33,805 nucleotides of DNA from Williamsia sp. (GTDB lineage Bacteria > Bacteroidota > Bacteroidia > Chitinophagales > Chitinophagaceae), in the NCBI GenBank assembly GCA_015069695.1, contig JADCRZ010000055.1, positions 1 to 33,805 on the forward strand. The letters run 5' to 3'. Shown piece by piece: positions 16,796-24,050 of the stretch. Each line of letters opens with the position of its first letter. The stretch's first letter is position 1. The translations under genes and the position numbers were made by a program. A model generated the notes under the pieces. The model was not told the origin of the DNA, ran no database searches, and saw only the letters and a program-made list of their open reading frames with translations.

Positions 16796-18034
16796 ATGGA
16801 AAAAATTAAAGTTGCCAACCCGGTAGTGGAAATGGACGGGGATGAGATGACCCGTATTATCTGGAAATTTATAAAAGACAAGCTGATATTGCCGTATGTG
16901 GATGTCGAGCTCAAATACTTTGACCTGGGTATTGAATACCGTGATGAAACGAACGACCAGGTTACCATTGATGCCGCCAATGCTGTGAAGCAGTACGGAG
17001 CAGGCATCAAGTGTGCAACCATCACGCCTGATGAAGCACGTGTGAAAGAGTTCAACCTCAAGCAGATGTGGAAAAGTCCGAACGGAACCATCCGCAACAT
17101 TCTCGACGGCACTGTTTTCCGCGAACCCATCGTAATGCAGAACGTTCCCAGGCTGGTCACCAACTGGACCTCCCCTATTATCGTTGGCCGCCATGCTTTT
17201 GGCGACCAGTACAGGGCCACAGATACGGTGATCAAGGGAAAAGGAAAGCTGACCATGACCTTTACCCCCGAAGGCGGCGGAGAACCCCAGGTGTTTGAAG
17301 TATACAATTACAAGGGAGACGGGGTAGCGCTGACCATGTACAATACGGATGAAAGCATCATCGGTTTTGCCAGGAGCTGCTTCAACATGGCGCTCAGCAA
17401 AAAATGGCCCTTGTATCTTTCTACCAAGAATACCATCCTCAAAAAATACGATGGCCGGTTCAAAGATATTTTTCAGGACATCTACGACAGTGAGTTCAAA
17501 GACCAATTCAAGGAAGCAGGGATTGTTTACGAGCACCGCCTGATTGATGATATGGTGGCAAGCGCCCTGAAATGGAACGGGAATTTTGTATGGGCCTGTA
17601 AGAACTACGATGGTGATGTGCAGAGCGATACAGTAGCGCAAGGTTTTGGATCGCTGGGCCTGATGACATCTGTACTGATTACGCCTGACGGCAAGATCAT
17701 GGAATCAGAAGCCGCCCACGGAACAGTGACCCGCCACTACCGCGACCACCAGGCCGGCAAGCCGACCTCCACCAACCCCATTGCTTCTATTTTTGCCTGG
17801 ACGAGAGGACTTGCCTTCCGCGGCAAGCTGGACGGCAACCAGGAGCTGATCGATTTCTGCAATGCCCTGGAAGCTGTTTGTATTGAAACGGTAGAAAGCG
17901 GTAAGATGACAAAAGACCTCGCCGTTTGTATTCATGGCAACAAGGTGACCCATGGGCAGGACTTTTTGTACACAGAAGAATTCCTGGATGCGATTGATGA
18001 AAATCTGAAGAAGAAACTGGCTGTAAACAGCTGA
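16796..18034 (+). CDS. icd: NADP-dependent isocitrate dehydrogenase, type II (eukaryote-like)
   Basis: Isocitrate dehydrogenase catalyses oxidative decarboxylation of isocitrate to 2-oxoglutarate in the TCA cycle. The 412-residue sequence matches the homodimeric type II family shared with mitochondrial/cytosolic eukaryotic enzymes rather than E. coli Icd: [16 protein letters not shown] at the N-terminus, [14 protein letters not shown], the substrate loop [36 protein letters not shown], and [15 protein letters not shown]. The cofactor site [11 protein letters not shown] has the His and Arg that in this family select NADP. The gene is monocistronic and followed by hairpins at 18052-18082. Confidence 0.96.
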   Translation: MEKIKVANPVVEMDGDEMTRIIWKFIKDKLILPYVDVELKYFDLGIEYRDETNDQVTIDAANAVKQYGAGIKCATITPDEARVKEFNLKQMWKSPNGTIRNILDGTVFREPIVMQNVPRLVTNWTSPIIVGRHAFGDQYRATDTVIKGKGKLTMTFTPEGGGEPQVFEVYNYKGDGVALTMYNTDESIIGFARSCFNMALSKKWPLYLSTKNTILKKYDGRFKDIFQDIYDSEFKDQFKEAGIVYEHRLIDDMVASALKWNGNFVWACKNYDGDVQSDTVAQGFGSLGLMTSVLITPDGKIMESEAAHGTVTRHYRDHQAGKPTSTNPIASIFAWTRGLAFRGKLDGNQELIDFCNALEAVCIETVESGKMTKDLAVCIHGNKVTHGQDFLYTEEFLDAIDENLKKKLAVNS

Positions 18035-18051
18035 GGAGATACCGGGATCAG

Positions 18052-18088
18052 AAAGGGCCCTTTCCACAAGAGAGGGCCCTTTCCACAA
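18052..18088 (+). terminator. Hairpin / 16-bp direct repeat downstream of icd
   Basis: AAAGGGCCCT (18052-18061) pairs perfectly with AGGGCCCTTT (18073-18082) across an 11-nt loop. Each arm is also nearly self-palindromic because a 16-nt unit (AGGGCCCTTTCCACAA) is present twice, at 18054-18069 and 18073-18088. It probably ends icd transcription, although no long U-run follows; alternative folds (two small hairpins) are possible. Confidence 0.6.
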
Positions 18089-18104
18089 AGAAATTCCTGC
18101 AAAG

Positions 18105-18132
18105 AAAAAAGCCCTCCTGAGAACAGGACGGC
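18105..18132 (-). terminator. Intrinsic terminator of the small lipoprotein gene
   Basis: On the minus strand GCCGTCCTG, TTCT, CAGGAGGGC form a 9-bp stem with one mismatch, followed directly by six Ts (AAAAAA at 18105-18110 on the plus strand). This is the standard layout of a rho-independent terminator 40 bp after the lipoprotein stop codon. Confidence 0.75.
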
Positions 18133-18171
18133 CTCTAACGATTGCTTGCCATATGAAAAAAGGTAAACTAC

Positions 18172-18396
18172 TTATTTGATAGAGTCCTTCTTAGCACCGG
18201 TTGTGTCAGACATCTTACCCATTGTAGAAGATGAAGATGTATCACCGCCCATTGAAGATGTGCTTGTATCTGCACCTGTAGTACCAACTGAATCACCAGA
18301 AGTAGTAGTAGTAGTATCTCCAGATCCAGAGCTAGAAGCGTTGTCATTACATGCTACGAAAGCACCGATTGCTAAAACCAATAAAAGCTTTTTCAT
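18172..18396 (-). CDS. Small Ser/Thr-rich lipoprotein
   Basis: The 74-residue protein has a lipoprotein signal MKKLLLVLAIGAFVAC with the cysteine at residue 16. The mature chain is almost entirely Ser, Thr, Gly and Asp (runs such as DTTTTTSGDS, DTSTSSMGGDTSSSS) and ends in TTGAKKDSIK. It looks like a disordered, envelope-anchored tail with no catalytic fold. The dedicated terminator and start argue that it is a real gene. The opposite strand is also open at 18176-18418 because of the codon bias; that frame has no start context and is treated as a shadow. The function is unknown. Confidence 0.75.
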   Translation of the reverse strand: MKKLLLVLAIGAFVACNDNASSSGSGDTTTTTSGDSVGTTGADTSTSSMGGDTSSSSTMGKMSDTTGAKKDSIK

Positions 18397-18512
18397 TGTG
18401 ATGATGATTGATTTTTGAATGTATTTAAGGATTAATACGCCAATCGCACCAAGGTAACCCAGCTCCCCAAAATTTTTTTTTTCACCCCATTTTAGGGTTA
18501 CTATTTGTTATT

Positions 18513-19106
18513 TTGAGTATTAAATATGGCATTGTGGCAAAAGACTTCACCGAAAAAGATTTGCTGAAAGGCTTGGCAAGAAATGACAAGAGATCGGTAG
18601 AGATCTTGTACAAGGAAAATTACAATATGGTGCAGTCGCTGGTTATCAACAACAACGGAACCGCCGACGACGCCCGGGATGTATTTCAGGAGGCGATGAT
18701 TGTACTGTACGAAAATGCCAAATCCGACCATTTTGAGCTGAACTGTTTGATCAAAACCTATCTGTACTCCGTTGCCAGGCGTTTGTGGCTCAAAAAGCTC
18801 TCTCACGCAAAAAAATACGTCGGAGAACTAAAAGACGACCAGGAGATTATTGTGCCGGTAGAAGAAGAAATAGAGGCGCATGCACTACACGACAACCAGT
18901 TTGCCCTGATGGAAAAGGCACTTTCCGGATTGGGAGAGCCCTGCAAAAGTTTGCTGGAAGCTTACTACATGCGAAAAAAAAGCATGACGGACATTGCAGA
19001 AAAGTTTGGCTATACCAATGCAGACAATGCGAAGAACCAGAAGTACAAATGCCTGATGCGCCTTAAAAAGATTTTCTTTTCTGAATATAAAAACGAACTA
19101 CTATAA
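18513..19106 (+). CDS. ECF-type RNA polymerase sigma factor
   Basis: A compact two-domain sigma-70 protein of 197 residues from a TTG at 18513, or 190 from a GTG at 18534; no in-frame ATG exists near the start. Region 2 is ILYKENYNMVQSLVINNNGTADDARDVFQEAMIVLYENA, with the usual DARDVFQE core-binding block. Region 4 is ALSGLGEPCKSLLEAYYMRKKSMTDIAEKFGYTNADNAKNQKYKCLMRLK. A TACTATTTG sequence (18499-18507) resembles the -7 element with one extra base. The TAA stop overlaps the ATG of the downstream membrane protease by one base, implying translational coupling. That protein's cytoplasmic N-terminus is the obvious candidate partner/anti-sigma. Confidence 0.88.
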   Translation: MSIKYGIVAKDFTEKDLLKGLARNDKRSVEILYKENYNMVQSLVINNNGTADDARDVFQEAMIVLYENAKSDHFELNCLIKTYLYSVARRLWLKKLSHAKKYVGELKDDQEIIVPVEEEIEAHALHDNQFALMEKALSGLGEPCKSLLEAYYMRKKSMTDIAEKFGYTNADNAKNQKYKCLMRLKKIFFSEYKNELL

Positions 19107-20206
19107 TGGACGATCAGCAATTGATCCAGTTGGTTGAAAGATACGTGCAAGGCGAGATGCAAGCTGAAGAACAGGCCCATTTCGAATATCTGCGTGCCTC
19201 GGATGCCCGGACCGGCAGGTTTATTGAAGAGCATATCCATTTTCTGGAACAGGTAAAGGCTCACGGAGAACGCAACCAGTTCTTAAGCATTATGCAGGAC
19301 GTTCATGCCGGTCTTATGGATTCAGGTGAAATCAAACTCCACGAACCCAAAACAAAAGTGATCGACATGTGGAAGAGATCGCGCCGGGTAATTGCTGTAG
19401 CTGCCTGCATCGGCGGGCTGACTGCATTTGCCATCAGCGGCATGGTTGTTTACTTCACACCGAAGGCCACTCCCGCCTCGGTAGAACAGCTCAAAAGAAA
19501 GATCAACCGGCTTGAACAGGACCAGTACATCCTGAAAGACCAGCTCAACAACGAACGGAAAGAAGATAAAATCCCTGTAGACGCCAGTGTACAATCAGGT
19601 GGCACCAGCTTTTTAATTGATGCCAAAGGTTATCTTGTAACCAATGCGCATGTAATTGGCGAGAGTAAAAATGTAGTTGTCCAGAATTACAAGGGTCAGG
19701 AATTCAAAGCCCGTATTATAAAGATTGACCCTGTGAGCGACCTGGCGATCCTGCGCATCGATGACAACGACTTTAAACCGGCTGGTTCCCTACCATACGG
19801 GTTTAAAAAGACCGGCGCAGACCTGAGTGAAGAGATCTTTACGCTTGGATTTCCAAAAGACGAGATTGTATACGGTGAAGGATATATGAGCGCCAAAACC
19901 GGCTTTAATGGCGATACGCTGGCCTGCCAGATTGCTGTTGCAGCCAACCCGGGTAACAGCGGCGGACCGGTGATCAACAAAAACGGAGAGGTGATTGGCA
20001 TCTTAAGTACCCGCCAGGTGATGGCAGAAGGTGTGGTGTTTGCCGTAAAAACAAAGAATATTTACAAAGCGCTGGATGATGCAAAACAGACGGATACTTC
20101 TTTTCAGAGTATCAGGCTCTCGACCGCTTCTGCGCTGAAAGGAGTTGACAGGGTACAGCAGATCAAGAAAATACAGGATTGTATCTTTATGGTTAAGACT
20201 TACTAG
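19106..20206 (+). CDS. Membrane-anchored HtrA-like serine protease with anti-sigma-like cytoplasmic region
   Basis: The 366 residues read as: cytoplasmic N-terminal region (1-93) beginning DDQQLIQLVERYVQGEMQAEEQAHFEYL, similar in style to N-termini of anti-sigma factors; one membrane helix (about 94-116); a coiled coil (about 125-152); then a trypsin-like S1C domain (about 163-325) on the periplasmic side. The catalytic triad is complete: His182 in VTNAHVIG, Asp212 in DPVSDLAIL, Ser285 in NPGNSGGPV. No PDZ domain follows; the tail (about 330-366) is short and basic. It overlaps the sigma gene by one base. I infer one polypeptide that could hold the sigma factor at the membrane and sense or cleave periplasmic proteins. 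Confidence 0.88.
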   Translation: MDDQQLIQLVERYVQGEMQAEEQAHFEYLRASDARTGRFIEEHIHFLEQVKAHGERNQFLSIMQDVHAGLMDSGEIKLHEPKTKVIDMWKRSRRVIAVAACIGGLTAFAISGMVVYFTPKATPASVEQLKRKINRLEQDQYILKDQLNNERKEDKIPVDASVQSGGTSFLIDAKGYLVTNAHVIGESKNVVVQNYKGQEFKARIIKIDPVSDLAILRIDDNDFKPAGSLPYGFKKTGADLSEEIFTLGFPKDEIVYGEGYMSAKTGFNGDTLACQIAVAANPGNSGGPVINKNGEVIGILSTRQVMAEGVVFAVKTKNIYKALDDAKQTDTSFQSIRLSTASALKGVDRVQQIKKIQDCIFMVKTY

Positions 20207-20223
20207 GCAATGTAGCAAAATGA

Positions 20224-20256
20224 CAAAAGGCCTTCATGAACAATGAAGGCCTTTTG
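20224..20256. terminator. Bidirectional terminator between the protease and nucleotidyltransferase genes
   Basis: CAAAAGGCCTTCAT (20224-20237) and ATGAAGGCCTTTTG (20243-20256) form a perfect 14-bp stem with a 5-nt loop GAACA, with A/T runs at both stem bases. It lies 18 bp after the protease stop and 53 bp beyond the end of the convergent gene. Confidence 0.85.
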
Positions 20257-20308
20257 CATATAAAAGGGTTCGTAAAAGTCTGCGCAATGGGTGCAGAGAG
20301 GGTCAATC

Positions 20309-21208
20309 TTATGACCAAAGCTTATCCGGGTACTGCCCGCCTTCTACCAATTTTTCAATGCTTTCTTTTACGGATGGTGCGTCTTCCTTGTAAGTAACAC
20401 CAAACCATTGGGCATCTGTGGTAATGACCTTGATCACCCCTTTCTTATCACCGATAAACCGGTCGCCGATAATAGGAATAAAAAATTCCGCTTTTGGATC
20501 GTTCTGGGCTGTTTTTAAGAAATCGTGGAAGAGCGTTTCGATATAGGGGAACACGGCAGGATGAAAACACCAGAAGTTCATGGAAACGCTTGAATTAAAC
20601 GGAACTTCAATCTTTTCTGATCCGTCTTCGTAAACGATCCGGTCGCCTTCCCGGTAAATCTTTGTTCTTTCTGCGATAGAAACCAGGTTGTTGCTTTCAT
20701 CCACCACGCATACACCCCTGCTCACGGTACCGTTTTCTGAAAGGGTTTTTGCCAGTTCATAGCCGATGATGGCGTAGGTCTTTTCATCGCACTGGGTGGT
20801 CAGGAAATTGTAGGCTTTGTCAAATGCATCGCGTCCGTAGAAATCATCTGCATTGATAACAGCAAAGGGTTCTTTTACAGCATCCTTTGCACACAGCACA
20901 GCATGTGCAGTACCCCAGGGTTTTGTTCTGCCCTCCGGTACCGGACTGTCGCCTATATAATCATGCAAATCCTGGAATACATAATCAGTAGCAACCCTTC
21001 CTTTGAGCTTGGGTTCAAACTTGGCTTTAAAATCTTCTGCAAAATCTTTGCGGATAATAAAGACCACTTTTTTGAATCCTGCTTCTATTGCATCGTGAAT
21101 AGAATAATCCATGATGGTTTCGCCTGAAGGACCAAACGACTGTACTTGTTTCATACTTCCATAGCGCGAAGCCATGCCTGCTGCCAATATTAATAAGGTG
21201 GGTTGCAT
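20309..21208 (-). CDS. Sugar-phosphate nucleotidyltransferase family protein
   Basis: The 299-residue protein starts with the nucleotide-binding signature TLLILAAGMASRYGSMKQ and continues with PWGTAHAVLCAKD and a metal-binding INADDFYG block, all typical of the NTP_transferase fold that activates sugar-1-phosphates as NDP- or dNDP-sugars. The sugar and nucleotide cannot be assigned; it is shorter than GlmU or ManC and has no C-terminal acyltransferase or isomerase domain. The ATG at 21208 is preferred to a TTG one codon upstream. No other sugar-nucleotide gene is adjacent. Confidence 0.85.
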   Translation of the reverse strand: MQPTLLILAAGMASRYGSMKQVQSFGPSGETIMDYSIHDAIEAGFKKVVFIIRKDFAEDFKAKFEPKLKGRVATDYVFQDLHDYIGDSPVPEGRTKPWGTAHAVLCAKDAVKEPFAVINADDFYGRDAFDKAYNFLTTQCDEKTYAIIGYELAKTLSENGTVSRGVCVVDESNNLVSIAERTKIYREGDRIVYEDGSEKIEVPFNSSVSMNFWCFHPAVFPYIETLFHDFLKTAQNDPKAEFFIPIIGDRFIGDKKGVIKVITTDAQWFGVTYKEDAPSVKESIEKLVEGGQYPDKLWS

Positions 21209-21323
21209 CAAAAGAATTTTACGGGCACGAAAATAAAAAAAAGCATGTCTAAATTTTTAATTTTTTTTGTCAGTAGATGTTACTACTTAACATGCGCCTT
21301 TTGTAATCAGACAATCATCTGCT

Positions 21324-22256
21324 ATGGAGACCGATGTAAATGCAATACCTGTAAACCTGGCTGCTGCAGGCATCGATCCGCTCCACTTACCCGCCCTGGA
21401 AGCCAGGCAAGTACAGGCAGCAGTGCTGCGGCTCGACAAGATACATCCGGTTGTATCCGGCAATAAATGGTTTAAGCTGAAGTACCACCTGGAAGAGGCC
21501 CGGCGCGGCGGTCATTCCACCCTGATCACCTTTGGAGGCGCTTACTCCAATCACCTGGTCGCTACCGCCTGTGCCTGCTACCAGCAGGGCTTTCAGGCAG
21601 TTGGAATTGTAAGGGGAGAAAAAGGGATTCAGCCTTCTCCAACTTTGCAGACAGCAGCTTCCTATGGCATGAAGCTTTATCATGTAAGCAGGAGGGCTTA
21701 TGTGCAAAAACAGGCAGATGCGGATATACAGGAATTGATGGCAGGCTATCCGCATCCTTACCTGGTTCCTGAAGGCGGCGCGGGTGAAGCAGGCATTCGG
21801 GGATGCAAGGAAATTTCATCGCTGGCCGATACCCGCGCATACACCCACCTGCTTTGCTGCATCGGCACGGGCACCATGTTCAAAGGGTTGCTGCAAAGCA
21901 AAACGGCAGCACAGCAGCTGATCGGCATTCCTGTATTGAAGTTTGAAAAAGATGCTCAGTTTATGCTGTCGCTCAACCAGTTTATTGAGGAACAGGGATC
22001 AATCAGAACATGCCAGCTGCTCCCGTTCCATTTCGGAGGGTACGCCAAGAAAACGCCTGCCCTGCTGCGGTTTATGAACTGGTTCTATGATCAAACAGGC
22101 ATCCCGACCGATTTTGTTTACACAGGCAAATTAATGGCTGCCTGTATGGAACTGGTAGAGAGAGATTTTTTTCCGCCGGGCAGCCGCCTGCTCCTGATCC
22201 ACAGCGGTGGTTTGCAGGGAAACAGCTCGTTGCCTCCGCATACATTGCATTTTTAG
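21324..22256 (+). CDS. PLP-dependent D-cysteine desulfhydrase / ACC deaminase family enzyme
   Basis: The 310-residue protein belongs to the fold-type II PLP family that includes D-cysteine desulfhydrase and 1-aminocyclopropane-1-carboxylate deaminase. The Schiff-base lysine is Lys48 in VVSGNKWFKLKYHL, followed by TFGGAYSNHLVATA, which binds the substrate carboxylate, and CCIGTGTMFKGLL for the phosphate. True ACC deaminases are about 338 residues and need specific Tyr residues that I cannot verify here, so a D-amino-acid desulfhydrase or related role is the safer reading. It is probably co-transcribed with, or simply upstream of, the secreted protein gene. Confidence 0.85.
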   Translation: METDVNAIPVNLAAAGIDPLHLPALEARQVQAAVLRLDKIHPVVSGNKWFKLKYHLEEARRGGHSTLITFGGAYSNHLVATACACYQQGFQAVGIVRGEKGIQPSPTLQTAASYGMKLYHVSRRAYVQKQADADIQELMAGYPHPYLVPEGGAGEAGIRGCKEISSLADTRAYTHLLCCIGTGTMFKGLLQSKTAAQQLIGIPVLKFEKDAQFMLSLNQFIEEQGSIRTCQLLPFHFGGYAKKTPALLRFMNWFYDQTGIPTDFVYTGKLMAACMELVERDFFPPGSRLLLIHSGGLQGNSSLPPHTLHF

Positions 22257-22307
22257 TTTTATTGACCTCCCGAAAGAGGGGCTTACATTTTGGATAAGTC
22301 CTGCGGT

Positions 22308-22315
22308 TATCTTTG
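22308..22315 (+). promoter_or_regulatory. -7 promoter box for the secreted protein gene
   Basis: TATCTTTG matches TAnnTTTG and ends 14 nt before the chosen ATG at 22330. A TTTTG lies only 15 nt upstream (22288-22292), shorter than the usual 19-21. Confidence 0.45.
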
Positions 22316-22329
22316 CAACTTCAATAAAA

Positions 22330-23226
22330 ATGATGAGCCGTCCCTTTCAGCGCGTTTGTATGTACAAGTTGCTTTTTTTTCTATCGCTCTTGTGGTTTGG
22401 TGCCAGCGCCCAGGATACCCTGCCAAAATTCACTGTTGTCAACCAGCCCGGCAACCGGGTGATCATCAGCTGGACCAACCCGTACGGCCAGAACATCCGG
22501 CAGATCAGCATCCAGCGGTCTTTCGACAGCCTCAAAAACTTCAGAACCATCCTTACTGTGCCGGATGCGACCGCGCCGCAGAACGGTTATGCTGATACCA
22601 AGGCGACCAATGACCATATGTTTTACCGCCTTTATCTCCTGCTCGACAGCAACGGGCATTACCTGTTCAGCCGCTCCAAACGGCCGGCTGTAGCCAGCGC
22701 CGGCGACAAGCTCTTCCTGCCGTCTGATCAGAACGGGATCATCAGCCTGAAAAAAATTGAAGAGATCACGGCAACAGCCAAAGGTGCCGATTCGGCAAAA
22801 GTGGCGGAACAAATCATCTTCATAAAACGGAGAGATACACTTGTCGGAGCCATCAAAGCCGAGCTCCTCAAGCGTTTCCGCGATTCCATCAACCTGCGCA
22901 CAAAAGACACGGTGTTCATGAAATCAACAGATACCCTGGTGATCCGTTCCTTTGTGGCCAAAGAAGTGTTCAGGCCATCCAAATGGGTGTACACGGAAAA
23001 AGATGGCAATGTAAAAATTGCCCTGACGGATGCGGGACAGCGGAAGTACACACTGAAATTTTATGAAGAAGACAACACGCCCCTCTTTGAGGTAAGCCGG
23101 TTGCCTGATACAGTGCTCATTTTGGATAAATCAAATTTTATCCATTCAGGCTGGTTCAATTTTGAGTTGTATGAAGATGGAAAGCTAAAAGAAAGACACA
23201 AAGTGTATATTCCAAAAGAGTTCTGA
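22330..23226 (+). CDS. Secreted protein of unknown function with an FN3-like domain
   Basis: The 298-residue protein has a Sec signal whose hydrophobic core is YKLLFFLSLLWFGASAQ. The start at 22330 (ATGATG) lies just after the -7 box; 22360 is a second possibility that begins exactly at the signal core, while the frame further upstream overlaps the promoter. Residues after the signal (KFTVVNQPGNRVIISWTNPYGQNIRQISIQRS) have the strand and Trp pattern of a fibronectin type III-like beta-sandwich. The C-terminal half (KYTLKFYEEDNTPLFEVSRL ... FNFELYEDGKLKERHKVYIP) looks like a second beta domain. No catalytic motif is visible. It converges with lipB over 21 bp. Confidence 0.75.
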   Translation: MMSRPFQRVCMYKLLFFLSLLWFGASAQDTLPKFTVVNQPGNRVIISWTNPYGQNIRQISIQRSFDSLKNFRTILTVPDATAPQNGYADTKATNDHMFYRLYLLLDSNGHYLFSRSKRPAVASAGDKLFLPSDQNGIISLKKIEEITATAKGADSAKVAEQIIFIKRRDTLVGAIKAELLKRFRDSINLRTKDTVFMKSTDTLVIRSFVAKEVFRPSKWVYTEKDGNVKIALTDAGQRKYTLKFYEEDNTPLFEVSRLPDTVLILDKSNFIHSGWFNFELYEDGKLKERHKVYIPKEF

Positions 23227-23247
23227 GATAGCGGTTGCCCTGCTTTC

Positions 23248-23979
23248 TCACGCAACCTGCAACCTTGCGGAGAACACTTCTTCAAACGCCTTTTTTATTT
23301 CCTCTTTTACTCTATCCATGGAAACAGGCTGTCCGCCCAATTCCTTTTGCAGGGAAGTCACCTGTTTGTTTTGGATGCCGCAGGGAATGATGTTATCAAA
23401 ATAAGAAAGGTCTGTATTTACATTAAAAGCAAAACCATGCATGGTGATCCAGCGGCTGCAACGCACTCCCATGGCGCAGATCTTTCTTTCTTTTCCTTTT
23501 ACCTGGGGGTCCAGCCATACACCGGTTTCACCCGGTGAGCGATCACCCCGGAGGCCCCACACTGCCAGGGTACGGATGATGACTTCTTCCAAATTGCGCA
23601 GGTACCTGCCGATGTCGGTATAAAACTTTTCCAGGTCCAGCACAGGATACCCCACCAACTGTCCCGGCCCATGAAAGGTAATGTCTCCTCCCCTGTTTGT
23701 TCTGAAATACTGGATGCCTTGTTGCTGCATTTTATCCTGCGAGATCAGGATATTTTCTTCATGCCCGCTTTTGCCGAGGGTATACACCGGCGGATGTTCC
23801 AGCAGCAAAAGATGGTTTACCGTTTCAGGTACAAGCAAATCAACACCACCCGGACTACCCGCTTCTACGGCACGGGCAGCAGCTTTTGCCAGGATGTTTT
23901 TTTGTAACAGCTCCTCCTGGTAATCCCAGGCAGCCTGGTAATCTATCAGGCCCATATCTTCCAGCAAAACTTCCTGCAT
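23248..23979 (-). CDS. lipB: Octanoyl-[acyl-carrier-protein]:protein N-octanoyltransferase
   Basis: LipB transfers octanoyl from ACP to the lipoyl domains of 2-oxoacid dehydrogenases and the glycine cleavage system, the first step of endogenous lipoate synthesis. The 243-residue protein has RGGDITFHGPGQLVGYPVLDL, KICAMGVR with the catalytic Lys, MHGFAFNVNTDLSYF, and IPCGIQNKQVTS with the catalytic Cys. An insertion relative to E. coli LipB (about 30-45, AARAVEAGSPGGVD) is small. No lipA is adjacent. A minus-strand -7 box ends 5 nt before the ATG. It is divergent from rluD. Confidence 0.95.
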   Translation of the reverse strand: MQEVLLEDMGLIDYQAAWDYQEELLQKNILAKAAARAVEAGSPGGVDLLVPETVNHLLLLEHPPVYTLGKSGHEENILISQDKMQQQGIQYFRTNRGGDITFHGPGQLVGYPVLDLEKFYTDIGRYLRNLEEVIIRTLAVWGLRGDRSPGETGVWLDPQVKGKERKICAMGVRCSRWITMHGFAFNVNTDLSYFDNIIPCGIQNKQVTSLQKELGGQPVSMDRVKEEIKKAFEEVFSARLQVA

Positions 23980-23984
23980 ACCTG

Positions 23985-23992
23985 CAAATTTA
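23985..23992 (-). promoter_or_regulatory. lipB -7 promoter box
   Basis: The minus strand reads TAAATTTG, a full TAnnTTTG match, five bases before the lipB ATG (23979). The divergent rluD box is 41 bp away, so RNA polymerase binding to the two promoters may interfere. Confidence 0.5.
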
Positions 23993-24033
23993 TTCTATTC
24001 TCTCTACCTACCATCCATGGCCGAGGACTTCAT

Positions 24034-24041
24034 TACATTTG
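24034..24041 (+). promoter_or_regulatory. rluD -7 promoter box
   Basis: TACATTTG matches TAnnTTTG and ends 9 nt before the ATG at 24051 (15 nt before the alternative ATG at 24057). No clear -33 element is seen. Confidence 0.5.
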
Positions 24042-24050
24042 TAAAAATCT

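Noticed and set aside
16769-17641. Long open frame on the minus strand inside icd (about 290 residues)
   Set aside because: It is antisense to icd, covers its promoter, and shows no recognisable domain; a shadow of the icd reading frame.
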